Below are positions 62,337 to 64,000 of a stretch of DNA of 64,000 nt, piece after piece (the stretch's first letter is position 1; every line of letters starts with the position of its first letter). The DNA lies in NCBI GenBank assembly GCA_032358255.1, contig JAULBX010022075.1, forward strand, positions 1-64,000, read 5' to 3'. The translations under genes and the position numbers were made by a program. The notes beneath the pieces were generated by a model. That model had not been told where the DNA came from. It saw nothing but the letters and a program-made list of their open reading frames with translations, and did no database searches. This DNA comes from Heterotrichella gracilis. Its lineage: Eukaryota; Sar; Xanthophyceae; Tribonematales; Xanthonemataceae.

Positions 62337-64000
62337 ATGTCTGCAGGCTTGGAGGCGGTGGTTGGCCATTCCCAACCTCGTCGTGACTCGAGTTCGTCCG
62401 TTCAGCAGACCTCGGAGGACGAATCCCAGTCCACTCCCTTGATAGGTAAGCCCCCCCGCAAGGCCTAGCAGCTTCGTAGTCCCGGGTGGTTGTGCTGATA
62501 AGCAGCCTTTTTGTCTTGTTCAAGGCAGGTCATATGTGGTCTTCGGCAGTGGGCAGTCTGCCTCACTTGCGCTTCCGAGGACCCCCTTTTGTAAACCCCC
62601 CAGAAGCAGTGCACAATCCCCCACCGTTGTGGCCACACTGCTCACTGCCCTGTTCACCCACCGCCTGTTTGTCGTGCAGAACGAGGTGCAGAGGTGCAAC
62701 CAGCCAGCCCCCGCCCACCGAGCTTCTTCAGGTGCGTTGCACAGTGTATGGCGCTGTTACAGCCCCTTACAGCGACCAGCGAAACGCATATATTCCATAT
62801 CCTGTATATGCCTGTAACCTTGAATTGGGTCTTCTTGCAGCCGTATACTTGGATGGTCACGACCTTCTAGCCAAGAAGAGGTGGAGCGGTCCCACACACC
62901 AGTGCCAGACCCTGCTGAAGCTGACATAGAAACTGGCCAAGGTAAAGCACAGCCCTGCACAACTCTCCTCCCGTCACCTGCCTCTTCTCCCTCTCCACTA
63001 GGCTGGGTTTTCCCCCAGCTGTTCATGCACTTGACAGATATCTGGCAAGAGGTGGACTGGGTTGTTAACAGTGCCTGACGCTCCACCTTGTGCTGCAGTG
63101 CCACCACCCAGTGCTGTAGCTGCAGAGCAGCCCCACGTCACCTCACAGCAAGTCCCCATCGAGGACTGCGTCGTGCCAGAAGCCTCTGGCACAGGCGCAG
63201 CGGCCAGCACCAGTTTGGGCCCTGGAGCAGCGCCCGGGCCGCCCGCGGATCAGACCATGCCCAGCCCCTTTGACAACCAGGGCGGCTATGGAAGCACAGC
63301 AAGCGCACTATTTGCCGACACACTACGCAGCGTGTCCAGCTGGGACACGATAGCGGGCAGCAGGAGGCTCAAAGTCACTCGGAGCTCTAGCCTGCCCACC
63401 TGCCTCATCTGCCTGGAGCCGCTGTCATTCGATGACTTTGAGGTGAGGTCTATTAGCCCTGTTAGGAGTCCGTCTATAAGTTTCGGGGCCAGTCAGGTCT
63501 GTTCTAGCACCGTTTTACACCTCCCGCTCATTGGATAACTTTGAGGTAGGGAGCGTCAAGACCCAGGGGTTAGGGTTTAGGTTAGCCGCTTGAATACATT
63601 TTAAACCAGTACACGCATTCCTGCTATGCGCCTGGGTTAGCGTCCAGCCATGCATACAGGGAGCGAGGGCGAGGGTTGTCCTGACACTGCCTACTCCATG
63701 GAGCCACCCCTGCATTGGTACACACCACATGGTTGATGGCTGGCTTACTCGTGCAGCGGGTAGCGCTGTGCACCAGCCACGTTGGCGCCTGTGCCTGTTC
63801 CAAACCCGTTTTCTTGCCACGCTGCAGACGGGCAAGGCCATCGCCCTGGACTGCCAGTGCCGGGGCGAGCTGGCGCTGCGCCACAAGGCCTGCGCCATCA
63901 AGTGGGCGGAGGTCAAGGGCGACCTCGTGTGCGACATCTGCAAGACAGAGGTCAAGAACCTGCCCGCAGTGACCCCCAGGGCGCGCACAGCAACCGATGA
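62337..64000 (+). CDS. RING-CH (RINGv) zinc-finger protein, 3' end off the right edge
   Basis: Exons 62337-62445, about 62529-62685, 62841-62941, 63099-63442 and 63828-64000 keep one frame; exon 2 limits are the least certain and were picked by phase. The N-terminal half is Ser/Gln/Pro-rich. The finger straddles the last intron: CLICLEPLSFDDFE, then TGKAIALDCQCRGELALRHK, ACAIKW, CDICKTEV. This is the C4HC3 spacing (C-x2-C, C-x-C, H-x2-C, C-x2-C) with the conserved Trp, as in MARCH-type E3 ubiquitin ligases, which are usually membrane-bound. Transmembrane segments, if any, would lie beyond the window. A ubiquitin-ligase role is inferred from the family. Confidence 0.8.
63420..63552 (+). repeat. 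Echo of the RING-CH exon 4 end and donor
   Basis: CATTCGATGACTTTGAGGTG (exon end with donor, about 63426) recurs as CATTGGATAACTTTGAGGTA at about 63529 in the intron, offset about 102 bp. The copy keeps a GAG|GTAGG donor. Confidence 0.82.

Overview
This window is nuclear DNA from a green alga (chlorophyte). The evidence is chloroplast-directed nuclear genes (TOC34, OHP2, a plastid thioredoxin-like protein), a plant-type thermospermine synthase, many short GT-AG introns, GC-rich coding sequence and scattered CCCTAAA/TTTAGGG motifs. Chlorophyceae is my guess; the sequence alone does not fix the genus. I assembled exon structures by eye from splice consensus and reading-frame phase; where I give an exon list, the phases close unless I say otherwise.

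Layout, left to right. 1-2287 (-): TBC/Rab-GAP-like protein, 3' part off the left edge. 3451-4824 (+): intronless F-box/LRR-like protein. 5696-8833 (+): SURF2. 10242-11225 (+): plastid thioredoxin-like protein with a CRPC site. 12384-12864: LINE 3' remnant. 13802-18623 (-): TOC34 import receptor. 19998-23520 (-): second F-box protein. 25677-29210 (-): HemK/PrmC methyltransferase, with a plus-strand tRNA-Phe in its first intron. 30717-31706 (-): OHP2. 32972-34802 (-): ribosomal protein eL21, head-to-head with 35415-38928 (+): PCF11-like cleavage factor. 40037-48008 (+): large KDM2/7-type JmjC protein whose iron ligands are all replaced. 48897-56290 (-): large MYND-finger protein. 56653-57714 (-): small MYND paralogue. 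58951-61612 (-): thermospermine synthase, head-to-head with 62337-64000 (+): RING-CH protein running off the right edge.

Most of the genes are housekeeping or plastid functions (import, PSII biogenesis, release-factor methylation, polyamine synthesis, mRNA 3'-end formation, translation). There is no operon-like logic and no sign of a secondary-metabolite or defence cluster.

The most striking signal is structural. In at least ten genes an exon-intron junction (the last or first few tens of bases of an exon plus its splice site) has a diverged second copy nearby. The copy usually lies about 85-117 bp away, and in three cases about 208-234 bp away. These junction echoes range from nearly identical (TOC34) to heavily decayed, include arrays of three or more copies (SURF2, the large MYND gene), and sit in introns or just past a terminal exon. 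I treat this as the main observation to test.
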